This document shows positions 29,889 through 37,910 of a stretch of DNA of 40,575 nucleotides, piece after piece. Source of the DNA: an uncultured bacterium (GTDB lineage: Bacteria; Bacillota; Clostridia; Oscillospirales; Ruminococcaceae); assembly GCA_905214265.1 (NCBI GenBank), contig CAJMLQ010000013.1, positions 1 to 40,575 of the forward strand. The letters are read 5' to 3'. Positions within the stretch are counted from its first letter, which is position 1, and every line of letters begins with the position of its first letter. The notes below the pieces were generated by a model. That model had not been told where the DNA came from. It ran no database searches and saw only the letters and a list, made by a program, of their open reading frames with translations. Position numbers and translations under genes: made by a program.

Positions 29889-30293
29889 ATGGCCAAGGCT
29901 AATAACGTCAAGAAGGCGGTTGTCCGCAAACGCCGCGAGCGCAAGAACATCGAGCGTGGAGCCGTTCATATTCAATCCACCTTCAACAACACCATCGTCA
30001 CCATCACCGACACGCAGGGCAACGCGATTTCCTGGGCTTCCGCCGGCGAAATGGGCTTCCGTGGCTCCAAGAAATCCACTCCCTTTGCCGCGCAGACCGC
30101 TGCTGAAAAGGCTGCCAATGCCGCAAAGGAGCACGGTCTCAAGAGCGTTGAGGTTTTCGTCAAGGGCCCCGGCTCCGGCCGTGAAGCCGCCATCCGCGCC
30201 CTGCAGGCCTGCGGTCTGGAGGTCAAGATGATTAAGGACGTAACCCCCATCCCTCACAACGGCTGCCGTCCTCCCAAGAGAAGACGTGTCTAA
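29889..30293 (+). CDS. rpsK: 30S ribosomal protein S11
   Basis: Platform protein (134 aa) near the mRNA exit and Shine-Dalgarno helix. IERGAVHIQSTFNNTIVTIT (about 22-41), SWASAGEMGFRGSKKSTPFA and the C-terminal DVTPIPHNGCRPPKRRRV are the family signatures. AAGGAGGGATTTGAAAA precedes the ATG. The gap to rpsD is 31 bp. Confidence 0.97.
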   Translation: MAKANNVKKAVVRKRRERKNIERGAVHIQSTFNNTIVTITDTQGNAISWASAGEMGFRGSKKSTPFAAQTAAEKAANAAKEHGLKSVEVFVKGPGSGREAAIRALQACGLEVKMIKDVTPIPHNGCRPPKRRRV

Positions 30294-30324
30294 TTTTGGT
30301 TTGATGATTAGGAGGTGCAATTAA

Positions 30325-30951
30325 ATGGCAAGATATACCGGTGCGGTATGCAGAATGTGCCGCCGCGAAGGACAGAAATTGTTCTTGAAGGGTTCCAAAT
30401 GCTATTCCGAGCATTGCCCGTTCGTAGCCAGAGGCTACGCTCCCGGACAGCACGGCCAGAACCGTAAAAAGGTTTCTGAGTACGGGCTGCAGCTCCGGGC
30501 AAAGCAGACCGCCAAGCGCTATTACGGCGTCCTGGAAGGCCAGTTTGCCCATTACTTTGATATTGCCGAGCGGAAATCCGGCCAGACCGGCGAAAACCTG
30601 CTCCGTCTGCTGGAGTGCCGCATGGACAATGTTGTTTACCGTCTGGGCCTGGCAAACTCCCGCGCAGAAGCCAGACAGCTGGTCCGTCATAACCACTTCA
30701 AACTCAACGGCAACAAGGTGAACATCCCCTCCCTGCTTGTCAAGGAAGGCGACGTCATCACCCTGTCGGAGAAATCCCGCCAGAGCGAAAAATTCAAAGC
30801 CATTGACGAGAGCTGCGGTTCCCGCCCTGTTCCCATGTGGCTTGATATGAACCGCGAACAGTTTACCGGCAAGGTCGTTCGTATGCCCAACCGCGATGAT
30901 ATCGACCTCGAAGTCGAGGAACACCTGATCGTCGAGTTGTACTCCAAGTAA
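30325..30951 (+). CDS. rpsD: 30S ribosomal protein S4, zinc type
   Basis: Primary 16S rRNA-binding protein (208 aa). Cys9, Cys12, Cys26 and Cys31 (CRMC ... CYSEHC) form an N-terminal zinc site, the C+ variant. FVARGYAPGQHGQNRKKVSE (about 33-52) and the S4 RNA-binding domain with RLDN-like RMDNVVYRLGLANSRAEARQ (about 93-112) follow. S4 represses the alpha operon in E. coli and its own mRNA in B. subtilis. Here a 162-bp structured gap lies between it and rpoA. Confidence 0.96.
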   Translation: MARYTGAVCRMCRREGQKLFLKGSKCYSEHCPFVARGYAPGQHGQNRKKVSEYGLQLRAKQTAKRYYGVLEGQFAHYFDIAERKSGQTGENLLRLLECRMDNVVYRLGLANSRAEARQLVRHNHFKLNGNKVNIPSLLVKEGDVITLSEKSRQSEKFKAIDESCGSRPVPMWLDMNREQFTGKVVRMPNRDDIDLEVEEHLIVELYSK

Positions 30952-31113
30952 TGCTTGGGCGGCCCGCAATTCGAGCCGGACGATCCGTTCGGTTGGGAGG
31001 GGCTTCATTCGGCAAGGGTACGCGATCATCATGTTGCGGCCCTGTCCGCTTTTGGCGGACGGGGATCACGAAACTGCGCAGCCAGCCTGTGGCTGGTGTT
31101 AGGAGGGTATTGA
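30952..31113 (+). promoter_or_regulatory. Structured gap between rpsD and rpoA
   Basis: Visible stems are GTCCGC/GCGGAC with a TTTTG loop (about 31047-31063, extended by flanking C/G pairs) and CCAGCC/GGCTGG (about 31082-31096), just before the rpoA ribosome binding site TAGGAGGG. No promoter or T-run was recognised. A site for autogenous control or mRNA processing that tunes rpoA is possible. Confidence 0.35.
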
Positions 31114-32064
31114 ATGATAGAGATTGAAAAGCCAGTAATTGAGACGGCTGAGATTAAGTCGGACGGAACGTACGGAAGATTTGTATTGGAGCCTCTTGAG
31201 CGTGGCTACGGCACGACGCTGGGCAACAGCCTGCGGCGGGTGCTTCTCTCCTCGCTTCCCGGTGTAGCAGTGACATCGATTAAGATCGATGGCGTTCAAC
31301 ATGAGTTTTCTACGGTACCGGGTGTCAAAGAAGACGTTACCGAAATCGTCCTGAACATGAAGGGACTTATTGCGAAGATCCACGGCGACGCCCCCAAGAC
31401 CATCCACATTGAGGCGGAAGGCGAGTGCGAAGTCACCGCCGGCGACATCAAGGTGGACTCCGAGGTGGAGATCCTGGACCCGGGTATGCATATCGCCACT
31501 CTGGGGCCGGGTGCCAAGCTGTACATGGAGATTGTGATCGACAAGGGACGCGGTTACGTCCCCAGCGAGCGCAACAAGCAGAAGATCCAAAATGTCATCG
31601 GAGCGATTCCCGTTGACAGTATTTATACCCCCGTGCTGAAGGTGAACTACACCGTTGAAAACACCCGTGTCGGGCAGATAACCGACTATGACAAGCTCAC
31701 GATTGAAGTGTGGACAGACGGAACAATTTCGGCGAAGGAAGCTGTATCTCTCGGAGCCAAGGTTCTCACCGAGCATCTTAATCTATTCGTAGATTTGTCG
31801 GATGAGGTATACGCGACCGATATTATGGTTGAAAAAGACGACAAGGGCAAAGAAAAAGTCCTGGAGATGACCATTGAGGAGCTTGACTTGTCTGTTCGGT
31901 CCTTTAACTGTCTGAAACGCGCCGGGATCAACACGGTAGAAGATTTGATCAACAAATCCGAGGAAGAGATGATGAAGGTCCGCAACCTCGGCAGAAAATC
32001 GCTGGAAGAGGTTATGGCGAAACTGGAAGCCCTAGGCTTCAGCCTCACCCACGATGACGAATAA
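31114..32064 (+). CDS. rpoA: DNA-directed RNA polymerase subunit alpha
   Basis: Polymerase assembly platform and activator/UP-element contact (316 aa). The N-terminal domain (about 1-230) contains FVLEPLERGYGTTLGNSLRR (23-42), RVLLSSLPGVAVTSIKIDGV, and the dimer-forming segment PVLKVNYTVENTRVGQ. After an acidic linker with EKDDKGKEKV, the C-terminal domain (about 250-312) shows LDLSVRSFNCLKRAGINTVE and the NLGRKSLEEV helix. AGGAGGGTATTGA precedes the ATG. Confidence 0.97.
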   Translation: MIEIEKPVIETAEIKSDGTYGRFVLEPLERGYGTTLGNSLRRVLLSSLPGVAVTSIKIDGVQHEFSTVPGVKEDVTEIVLNMKGLIAKIHGDAPKTIHIEAEGECEVTAGDIKVDSEVEILDPGMHIATLGPGAKLYMEIVIDKGRGYVPSERNKQKIQNVIGAIPVDSIYTPVLKVNYTVENTRVGQITDYDKLTIEVWTDGTISAKEAVSLGAKVLTEHLNLFVDLSDEVYATDIMVEKDDKGKEKVLEMTIEELDLSVRSFNCLKRAGINTVEDLINKSEEEMMKVRNLGRKSLEEVMAKLEALGFSLTHDDE

Positions 32065-32085
32065 ACAAGGTAAGGAGTGAAATTC

Positions 32086-32427
32086 ATGCCAGGCAGCAGA
32101 AAACTGGGAAGAACCTCTGACCATAGAAACGCGATGCTCCGGGCAATGGTAACCTTCCTGCTGGAAAACGGCAAGATCGAGACCACTGTCACCAGAGCAA
32201 AGGAAGTCCGTGCGATGACCGAGAAGATGATTACCCTCGGCAAGGAGAACACCCTCCACGCCAAACGCCAGGTTTTCGGCTACGTCACCAAAGAGGGCGT
32301 ATCCAAGAAACTGTTTGACGAAATCGCACCGAAATATGCCGACAAAAACGGTGGCTATACCCGCATTGTAAAGATCGGTCCCCGCCGCGGCGACGCAGCG
32401 GAAATGGCCATCATTGAGCTGGTATAA
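32086..32427 (+). CDS. rplQ: 50S ribosomal protein L17
   Basis: Large-subunit protein (113 aa) near the tunnel exit. PGSRKLGRTSDHRNAMLRAM (2-21), TVTRAKEVRAMTEKMITLGK around 36-55, and YADKNGGYTRIVKIGPRRGD mark the family. The ATG at 32086 follows AAGGAG about 9 nt upstream; an in-frame GTG at 32077 abuts that site and is not used. It is the last gene of the ribosomal supercluster and is followed by a structured terminator. Confidence 0.96.
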   Translation: MPGSRKLGRTSDHRNAMLRAMVTFLLENGKIETTVTRAKEVRAMTEKMITLGKENTLHAKRQVFGYVTKEGVSKKLFDEIAPKYADKNGGYTRIVKIGPRRGDAAEMAIIELV

Positions 32428-32442
32428 CTTACGGAAGGTCCG

Positions 32443-32512
32443 TCCGCAGGCCATGTGGACAGTGAAGGCCCTATGTGGTGAGATATCCGCATAGGGCCTT
32501 TCCATCTGCGGA
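32443..32512 (+). terminator. Terminator structure downstream of rplQ
   Basis: AAGGCCCTATG (32465-32475) pairs perfectly with CATAGGGCCTT (32490-32500), followed by a short TTT run and CC. TCCGCAG (32443-32449) can pair with CTGCGGA (32506-32512) to enclose it. The weak U-tract suggests partial termination, or a structured 3' element; a conserved L17 downstream element is described in some Firmicutes, but I cannot confirm that this belongs to it. Confidence 0.6.
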
Positions 32513-32557
32513 GGCTCTCAGCTTCACAAAATCCGAAGTCTGTTCACAAAGCGTTCC

Positions 32558-32587
32558 TTGATTTCTGCCATCCGAAAGAGGTATAAT
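32558..32587 (+). promoter_or_regulatory. Promoter of the small membrane peptide gene
   Basis: TTGATT at 32558-32563, an 18-base spacer and TATAAT at 32582-32587. The predicted start is near 32594, about 33 nt before the ATG of the 33-aa membrane peptide. Confidence 0.6.
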
Positions 32588-32626
32588 AGAAATCAATCAT
32601 ACAGCGATAGGAAATGGGGGAATTCC

Positions 32627-32728
32627 ATGCGAGCGGTAAAAAAGACGACGGTTCGGGTGATTTGTCTGGTTTTGGCCGTGTTGATCGTGCTTGGCGCGGT
32701 GGGTACTGGACTGATGGCATTTCTGTAA
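32627..32728 (+). CDS. Small single-span membrane peptide (33 aa)
   Basis: A 33-codon ORF with its own promoter and a GGGGGA ribosome binding site about 6 nt upstream. It encodes MRAVKKTTVRVICLVLAVLI and ends GAVGTGLMAFL: a basic N-terminus (four Lys/Arg) followed by one hydrophobic span of about 20 residues, so it should insert with its N-terminus in the cytoplasm. It could be a small membrane protein or a signal-like leader. Family and function are unknown. The HAD gene follows 18 bp later on the same transcript. Confidence 0.55.
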   Translation: MRAVKKTTVRVICLVLAVLIVLGAVGTGLMAFL

Positions 32729-32746
32729 CGGGGAAAGGGGATGGCG

Positions 32747-33427
32747 ATGAGGCGGTATTCCGTTTATTTACTGGATGCGGATGAAACGCTGTTTGATTTC
32801 CGACGTGCAGAACGGGAGGCGCTCCGGAAGGTCTTTGCGGCCCACGGCTTTCCGTTTGGAGAAGCGGTTCTGGAACAGTACCGGGAGATCAACGAAGCCC
32901 TGTGGCGCGTCCTGGAGCGCGGCGAAACGACCAAGGATCAACTCCAGGTGGAGCGGTTCGTCTGCCTGTTCCGGCAGCTTGGGCAGGCGGCAGACCCGGA
33001 AAGGGTAGGCAGAGAGGAGTATCCCGATGCCCTGGCAGAGGGGAATTTTTTGCTTCCAGACGCGCTGGACACCTGCAGGGAGCTGTCACGGACGGCCACG
33101 CTGTATCTGACGACCAACGGAATTACCCGGGTGCAGAAGCGGCGGTTGCGGGAATCGGAACTGGCGCCATATATCACCGGTATTTTCGTGTCGGAAGAAG
33201 CGGGAGCGGCAAAGCCGCAGAAAGCCTATTTTGATTATGTTTTCTCAAAGATCGGGCTGAAAGACCGTTCTCAGGCGCTGATTGTCGGCGATTCTCTAAC
33301 TTCCGATATCGCGGGAGGAGTCAATGCCGGCATTGACAGCTGCTGGCTGAACCCGGAGGAAAAGCCCTGTTCCAGTAATGTTGCACCTACATGGGAAATC
33401 CGCTCATTGCGGGAACTTTTTTCATAG
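32747..33427 (+). CDS. HAD-superfamily hydrolase, YjjG/YfnB type
   Basis: A 226-aa phosphatase of the YjjG/YfnB (TIGR02254) group, known in E. coli for dephosphorylating nucleoside monophosphates, including non-canonical pyrimidines. HAD motif I is LLDADETLFDF (about 7-17, nucleophile and acid/base Asp), motif II TTNGITRVQ near 124-132, motif III lysine in AAKPQKAYF, and motif IV VGDSLTSDIAGG near 182-193. The ATG at 32747 is favoured because AAAGGGG directly abuts the in-frame ATG at 32741. The substrate is inferred from family. It follows the 33-aa peptide by 18 bp. Confidence 0.87.
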   Translation: MRRYSVYLLDADETLFDFRRAEREALRKVFAAHGFPFGEAVLEQYREINEALWRVLERGETTKDQLQVERFVCLFRQLGQAADPERVGREEYPDALAEGNFLLPDALDTCRELSRTATLYLTTNGITRVQKRRLRESELAPYITGIFVSEEAGAAKPQKAYFDYVFSKIGLKDRSQALIVGDSLTSDIAGGVNAGIDSCWLNPEEKPCSSNVAPTWEIRSLRELFS

Positions 33428-33483
33428 GAAGAACGCTTTTCCCAGGGATGGGCATAATTTCTAACAAAATTCATAAAAAGCGG

Positions 33484-33513
33484 TTGAAAAGCATTGGGGT
33501 TCTGTAGTACAAT
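33484..33513 (+). promoter_or_regulatory. Promoter of pgi
   Basis: TTGAAA at 33484-33489, an 18-base spacer and TACAAT at 33508-33513. The predicted start is near 33520, about 34 nt before the pgi ATG. Between the HAD stop and this promoter no terminator was recognised. Confidence 0.65.
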
Positions 33514-33553
33514 AGAACCATACCAAACAACCCACAATATCGGAGGAATCTTC

Positions 33554-34894
33554 ATGGCGATTCACTTTAACAGTACCTATCTGAAGGGCTTTCTGGCGGA
33601 ACATGAATTAGGAGCGCTTTCCGGCGCTGTCAAGACCGCACATGAGTCCCTGACCAGCCATACTGGCCTTGGGAACGACTTTTTAGGATGGGTGGAGCTT
33701 CCTACCAATTACGATAAGGAAGAATTTGCGCGCATCCAGCAGGCCGCGGCGAAAATTCAGAAGCAGGCGGACATCCTGATCGTAATCGGAATCGGCGGCT
33801 CTTATCTCGGCGCCCGGGCGGCGATTGAGCTGTTAAAATCCCCTCTGTATAACAATTTGAAAAAGGATACACCGGATATTTATTTTGCCGGTAACAGCGT
33901 CAGTCCCTCCTATCTTCAGGAGCTGCTTTCGATCTGTGAAGGCAAGGACCTGGCAGTAAACGTGATTTCCAAATCCGGCACTACGACGGAACCTGCACTG
34001 GCATTCCGGGTGTTCAAATCCCTGCTGGAGAAAAAATATGGTGCGGATGGCGCGAAGGAACGTATCTACTGCACCACGGACAAGGCGAAAGGCACTCTGA
34101 AGGAACTGGCGGACCGAGAGGGTTATGCGACTTTTGTCGTTCCCGACGACGTGGGAGGGCGCTATTCCGTACTGACCGCTGTGGGTCTTCTGCCCATTGC
34201 CGCTGCGGGATGTGATATCCAGAAGATCATGGACGGCGCCAAGGCCGCACAGGAGGCATATAGCTGCGGCTGCTTGGAAAAGAACGAGTGCTACCAATAC
34301 GCGGCTACCCGCTTTGCGCTTTCCCAGAAGGGAAAAGCGGTGGAGATCATGGCCAGCTTTGACCCCTGCTTCGCGATGATGGCGGAGTGGTACAAGCAGC
34401 TTTTCGGCGAGAGCGAGGGAAAGGACAACAAGGGTATTTATCCCTCTTCTGTTATTTTTTCCACAGACCTGCATTCTCTGGGCCAGTTTATCCAGGATGG
34501 TTCCCGGATCATGTTCGAGACCTTCATGGATATCCAGAAGCCGAAGCAGGACTTTTTCATCGAGGAGGATCCGGAAAACCTGGACGGCCTGAACTTCCTC
34601 TCCAACCAGGAGATGAGCAAGGTTAACCGTAAGGTGATGGAGGCCACCATCCTAGCCCACACCGAAGGCGGTGTTCCTGCCGTTGTTTTGGAAATTCCGG
34701 AGATCAACGAATATGAATTTGGCTGGATGGTCTATTTCTTCGAAAAAGCTTGCGCGATTTCCGGCTATCTCCTGGGTGTCAATCCTTTTGATCAGCCCGG
34801 CGTGGAGAGCTATAAGAAAAACATGTTTGCCCTGCTGGGCAAGCCTGGCTATGAGGACCGCCGCGCGGATTTGGAGGCCCGGCTTTCCAAGTAG
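33554..34894 (+). CDS. pgi: Glucose-6-phosphate isomerase
   Basis: Interconverts glucose 6-phosphate and fructose 6-phosphate in glycolysis. The 446-aa protein is of the shorter Gram-positive form. Signatures are IGIGGSYLGARAAIELL (about 77-93), VISKSGTTTEPALAFRVF (about 138-155), DDVGGRYSVLTAVGLLPIA (about 198-216) and the C-terminal NPFDQPGVESYKKNMFALL with the catalytic Lys. The ATG at 33554 follows CGGAGGAATCTTC; the open frame upstream is not used. It is a single-gene unit with its own promoter. Confidence 0.96.
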   Translation: MAIHFNSTYLKGFLAEHELGALSGAVKTAHESLTSHTGLGNDFLGWVELPTNYDKEEFARIQQAAAKIQKQADILIVIGIGGSYLGARAAIELLKSPLYNNLKKDTPDIYFAGNSVSPSYLQELLSICEGKDLAVNVISKSGTTTEPALAFRVFKSLLEKKYGADGAKERIYCTTDKAKGTLKELADREGYATFVVPDDVGGRYSVLTAVGLLPIAAAGCDIQKIMDGAKAAQEAYSCGCLEKNECYQYAATRFALSQKGKAVEIMASFDPCFAMMAEWYKQLFGESEGKDNKGIYPSSVIFSTDLHSLGQFIQDGSRIMFETFMDIQKPKQDFFIEEDPENLDGLNFLSNQEMSKVNRKVMEATILAHTEGGVPAVVLEIPEINEYEFGWMVYFFEKACAISGYLLGVNPFDQPGVESYKKNMFALLGKPGYEDRRADLEARLSK

Positions 34895-35004
34895 CCCTTA
34901 CAGAGGACAGGTATCCCGGCGCCTGGCTACCTGGTATGCGCGGCGGGGTTCTTGCATAACAACAAACGGGGCGGGTCCGCTCCGATAAAATGGAGGTACG
35001 CGAT

Positions 35005-35415
35005 ATGATTAAACTGATCGTAGGGAAAAAAGGCACCGGCAAAACCAAGATCTTGGTGGACATGGTCGAAGCGGCCGAAAAGATTTCCAGCGGCAATGTC
35101 GTCTGCATTGAAAAGGTCCCGCACCTCACCTATGACATTCCTTCGTCCGTCCGGCTGATGGAGACTTCCAAGGATGAAATTGAGGGCTATGACGAATTTT
35201 ATGGCTTCCTGACTGGCGTTCTTGCCGGCAATTTTGACATCACCGACATGTTTATCGACTCCACGCTCCGCATCGGCGGCCGGGATTACGACAAGCTTGG
35301 CAAGTTCCTGAATAAGCTGAACACAGCTGTCGGCGACCGCGAAGTGAACATCGTGTTCACTATTTCGGCGGATAAAGAGGAGCTTCCCGATTCCGTCAAG
35401 GCATTTATTGGTTAA
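35005..35415 (+). CDS. Small P-loop protein of unknown function
   Basis: A 136-aa protein that begins MIKLIVGKKGTGKTKILVDM: a Walker A motif at residues 7-15. A Walker B-like strand follows in ITDMFIDST (79-87, Asp85) and another strand in VNIVFTISADKEE near the end. It has the core of a P-loop NTPase but lacks room for accessory domains. I do not recognise a characterised family; it may bind ATP or GTP. TGGAGGTACGCGAT sets the ATG at 35005 over an ORF start at 34990. It stands alone between pgi and a strong terminator. Confidence 0.75.
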   Translation: MIKLIVGKKGTGKTKILVDMVEAAEKISSGNVVCIEKVPHLTYDIPSSVRLMETSKDEIEGYDEFYGFLTGVLAGNFDITDMFIDSTLRIGGRDYDKLGKFLNKLNTAVGDREVNIVFTISADKEELPDSVKAFIG

Positions 35416-35433
35416 GTGATTCCGCAAAGTAAG

Positions 35434-35463
35434 AACAGGGGCACCGTCCGGTGCCCCTGTTTT
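35434..35463 (+). terminator. Intrinsic terminator between the P-loop gene and cimA
   Basis: AACAGGGGCACC (35434-35445) pairs perfectly with GGTGCCCCTGTT (35450-35461) around GTCC, with T at 35460-35463. It lies only 32 bp before the cimA start, and no promoter is visible in between, so cimA may depend on read-through or on a promoter that I could not see. Confidence 0.8.
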
Positions 35464-35495
35464 GCAATGGATCAATCGGAAAGGACGTGTCTCCC

Positions 35496-37073
35496 ATGAA
35501 CCGGCTGACGCTTTTTGATTCGACTCTCCGCGACGGCGCGCAGGGGCAGGGAATCAGCTTCTCCGTCAGTGATAAACTCAACATACTCCACCTTTTGGAC
35601 GATTTGGGTGTTCCCTATATAGAGGCAGGGAACCCTTTTTCCAATCCGAAAGACCGCGAATTTTTTCAAAAGGCTGCAGAATGCCAGCTTGATCAAGCAA
35701 AGCTGACGGCTTTTGGATCTACCCGGCGGCCCGGTGTTCCGGCAGAGCAGGACCCGGGATTGTTGGCTCTTCTGGCAGCCAATACAGGTACTGTATCGAT
35801 TTTCGGCAAGGCTTCGGCTTTTCATGTGGAGCAGATCCTGCGCACGGACCGGGAGGAAAACCTGTCGATGATTGCCGACAGCATCCGCTTTTTGGTCAGG
35901 CATGGCCGGGAGGTGGTCTTTGATGCAGAGCACTTTTTCGACGGGTGGAAGCAGGAGCCTGCATACGCGGAAATGGTTCTGCGTACAGCGGAGAAGGCCG
36001 GCGCATCCTGGTTGGTGCTCTGTGACACCAACGGGGGGACTCTGCCGGATGAAGTTTTCCACATTGTTTCGACGATAAAGGGGAAAACTTCCGCCCCACT
36101 GGGGATTCACTGTCACAATGATGCTGGATGTGCGGTTGCAAACAGTCTTCTGGCCGTCCAGGCAGGAGCGGTCCAGGTGCAGGGAACTCTTTTGGGATTC
36201 GGTGAGCGATGCGGCAACGCCAATCTATCTGCAATCCTTCCCACGCTCCAATTGAAACAGGGGTATGACTGCATCCCGCCGGAACGGCTGAGAAATCTGA
36301 CCCACTATGTCCGTGCAGTAGGAGAGGTCGCCAACGTGGTCCCCGATGCAGGGATGCCATACGTGGGGAGCAGCGCTTTTGCCCACAAGGGTGGGATGCA
36401 CATTGACGGTGTAATGAAGGTCCCGGCCTCCTTCGAGCACATCGACCCCTCCCAGGTGGGGAACCAGCGAAATGTCCTCATTTCAGAGGTAGCGGGGCGG
36501 GCGGCCGTGTCCCAGATTTTGGAGGATGCCGCCTGCAAGGATAGCTTCGATGCTTCAAAAATCGTGGCCCTTATCAAGGAACGGGAGTATTTGGGCTACC
36601 AGTACGAGTATGCCGCTGCCAGCCTGCAGCTTATGGTGCTCCGGCAGCAGGGTTCCTTTCAGCCGTTTTTTGAAGTGCTCTATTCCCGCACCATCGGGGA
36701 GCAGGAGGTGGAATCCGGCCGTTCCAACGCATCCTCAGCGATTGTGAAAATACGGGTTGGCGACACCTGCGAAATTGGAGGCGGGGAAGGGGAAGGCCCG
36801 GTGCATGCGCTGGACTGCGCCCTGCGGAAAGCGGTGGGACGGTTTTATCCCTCGCTGGAGCGGATGCGCTTGACCGACTATAAGGTCCGGGTTATTGAAC
36901 CACGGGACGCCACCGCTGCCAAGGTACGGGTTTTGGTGGAAACCTCGGACGGGCGGGAAGTCTGGACCACGGTGGGAGTGTCGCGGGATATTATCAACGC
37001 CAGCCTCCAGGCTTGCGTGGACGCCATTGAATATAAGCTGTGGATGGACAGCCGCCGAAAGGAAAAAGCATGA
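35496..37073 (+). CDS. cimA: Citramalate synthase
   Basis: Condenses pyruvate and acetyl-CoA to (R)-citramalate, an entry to isoleucine through 2-oxobutyrate without threonine. The 525-aa protein belongs to the TIGR00977 branch of the isopropylmalate/homocitrate synthase group. It has LTLFDSTLRDGAQGQGISFS (4-23), LCDTNGGTLP near 178-187, GIHCHNDAGCAVANSLLAV (about 205-223) and GFGERCGNANL (about 235-245). A C-terminal regulatory domain follows from about 390. Homocitrate or isopropylmalate synthase activity is a less likely alternative. The ATG at 35496 is preceded by GAAAGGA. Its stop overlaps the HAD gene (ATGA). Confidence 0.9.
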   Translation: MNRLTLFDSTLRDGAQGQGISFSVSDKLNILHLLDDLGVPYIEAGNPFSNPKDREFFQKAAECQLDQAKLTAFGSTRRPGVPAEQDPGLLALLAANTGTVSIFGKASAFHVEQILRTDREENLSMIADSIRFLVRHGREVVFDAEHFFDGWKQEPAYAEMVLRTAEKAGASWLVLCDTNGGTLPDEVFHIVSTIKGKTSAPLGIHCHNDAGCAVANSLLAVQAGAVQVQGTLLGFGERCGNANLSAILPTLQLKQGYDCIPPERLRNLTHYVRAVGEVANVVPDAGMPYVGSSAFAHKGGMHIDGVMKVPASFEHIDPSQVGNQRNVLISEVAGRAAVSQILEDAACKDSFDASKIVALIKEREYLGYQYEYAAASLQLMVLRQQGSFQPFFEVLYSRTIGEQEVESGRSNASSAIVKIRVGDTCEIGGGEGEGPVHALDCALRKAVGRFYPSLERMRLTDYKVRVIEPRDATAAKVRVLVETSDGREVWTTVGVSRDIINASLQACVDAIEYKLWMDSRRKEKA

Positions 37074-37909
37074 TATTATTTGTATCCGATCTGGACGGGA
37101 CTCTGATCGACAGCTGTCTGTCCATTCCTCCAGAGAGCGCCGCCGGGATCAACACCGCCATCGCCCGGGGAGACGCCTTTGCTGTGGCGACGGCCCGGAC
37201 GCCGGCCACGGTGGGGGAGATCCTTGCCCCGATCCCGGACGCGTTGCCCGCTGTCGTCATGAACGGCGCGGGAATCTATGATTTTTCCCGGAAGAAATTC
37301 GTCCACCTGTGCCCTCTGCGGGCTCAGGAGGCGGATGCAGCCCGGCAGGCGCTGGAGGATTTGGGGATGAGTGGGTTTCTGTACACTGTCCGGGAGGACT
37401 GGCTCTTTGTTTATTATGACCGCCTGGAAAATTTGAGCCAGCAGATGTTTTACGACCTTCGGAAAGACAAACCCCTCAAGACCTTTGTGCAGGGGACTCC
37501 AAATCCGGGGGATATTCCCATTTTTTATTGCGTGATCGATTCCGAGGAGCGATCGGCCCGGCTGGCCCAACGGCTGGAGGGTATTTCTGGGATGGTGTTT
37601 CACCGCTACCGGGATAGTTACCAGGAGGATACCTGGTACGTTGAAATTTACGATGCCAGTGCGTCCAAGGCGGCGGGAATTCAATGGCTCCAGGAAAAGT
37701 ATGGAGGGGAAAAAACCGTCTGCTTTGGAGACAACCGCAACGATCTGGCGATGTTTGCCGTAGCGGACGAGTGTTACGCGGTGGCAAACGCCGTCCCGGA
37801 GCTGAAAGCTGCTGCGACGGCGGTGCTTGCAGATGAAAGCCTGGCGGCAGTAGGCCGTTTTATCGGTGCCTATCCGGATGGAGTGCGCGGAGGGGCAGAA
37901 TTCATTTAG
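37070..37909 (+). CDS. Cof-type HAD-IIB family phosphatase
   Basis: A 279-aa HAD hydrolase with motif I FVSDLDGTLID (4-14), a large C2-type cap domain (about 80-190), motif III Lys in SASKAAGIQWL near 202-212 and motif IV VCFGDNRNDLAMF near 222-234. The class dephosphorylates sugar phosphates, flavin precursors or other small metabolites; the substrate here is unknown. The ATG at 37070 overlaps the cimA stop by 4 bp, so the two genes are coupled. AAAGGAAAAAGC is the ribosome binding site. A tandem repeat and terminator follow. Confidence 0.88.
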   Translation: MILFVSDLDGTLIDSCLSIPPESAAGINTAIARGDAFAVATARTPATVGEILAPIPDALPAVVMNGAGIYDFSRKKFVHLCPLRAQEADAARQALEDLGMSGFLYTVREDWLFVYYDRLENLSQQMFYDLRKDKPLKTFVQGTPNPGDIPIFYCVIDSEERSARLAQRLEGISGMVFHRYRDSYQEDTWYVEIYDASASKAAGIQWLQEKYGGEKTVCFGDNRNDLAMFAVADECYAVANAVPELKAAATAVLADESLAAVGRFIGAYPDGVRGGAEFI

Positions 37910-37910
37910 C

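Noticed and set aside
32077..32085. GTG at 32077 as the rplQ start
   Set aside because: The AAGGAG site abuts this codon, which leaves no spacing; the ATG at 32086 gives the normal L17 N-terminus.
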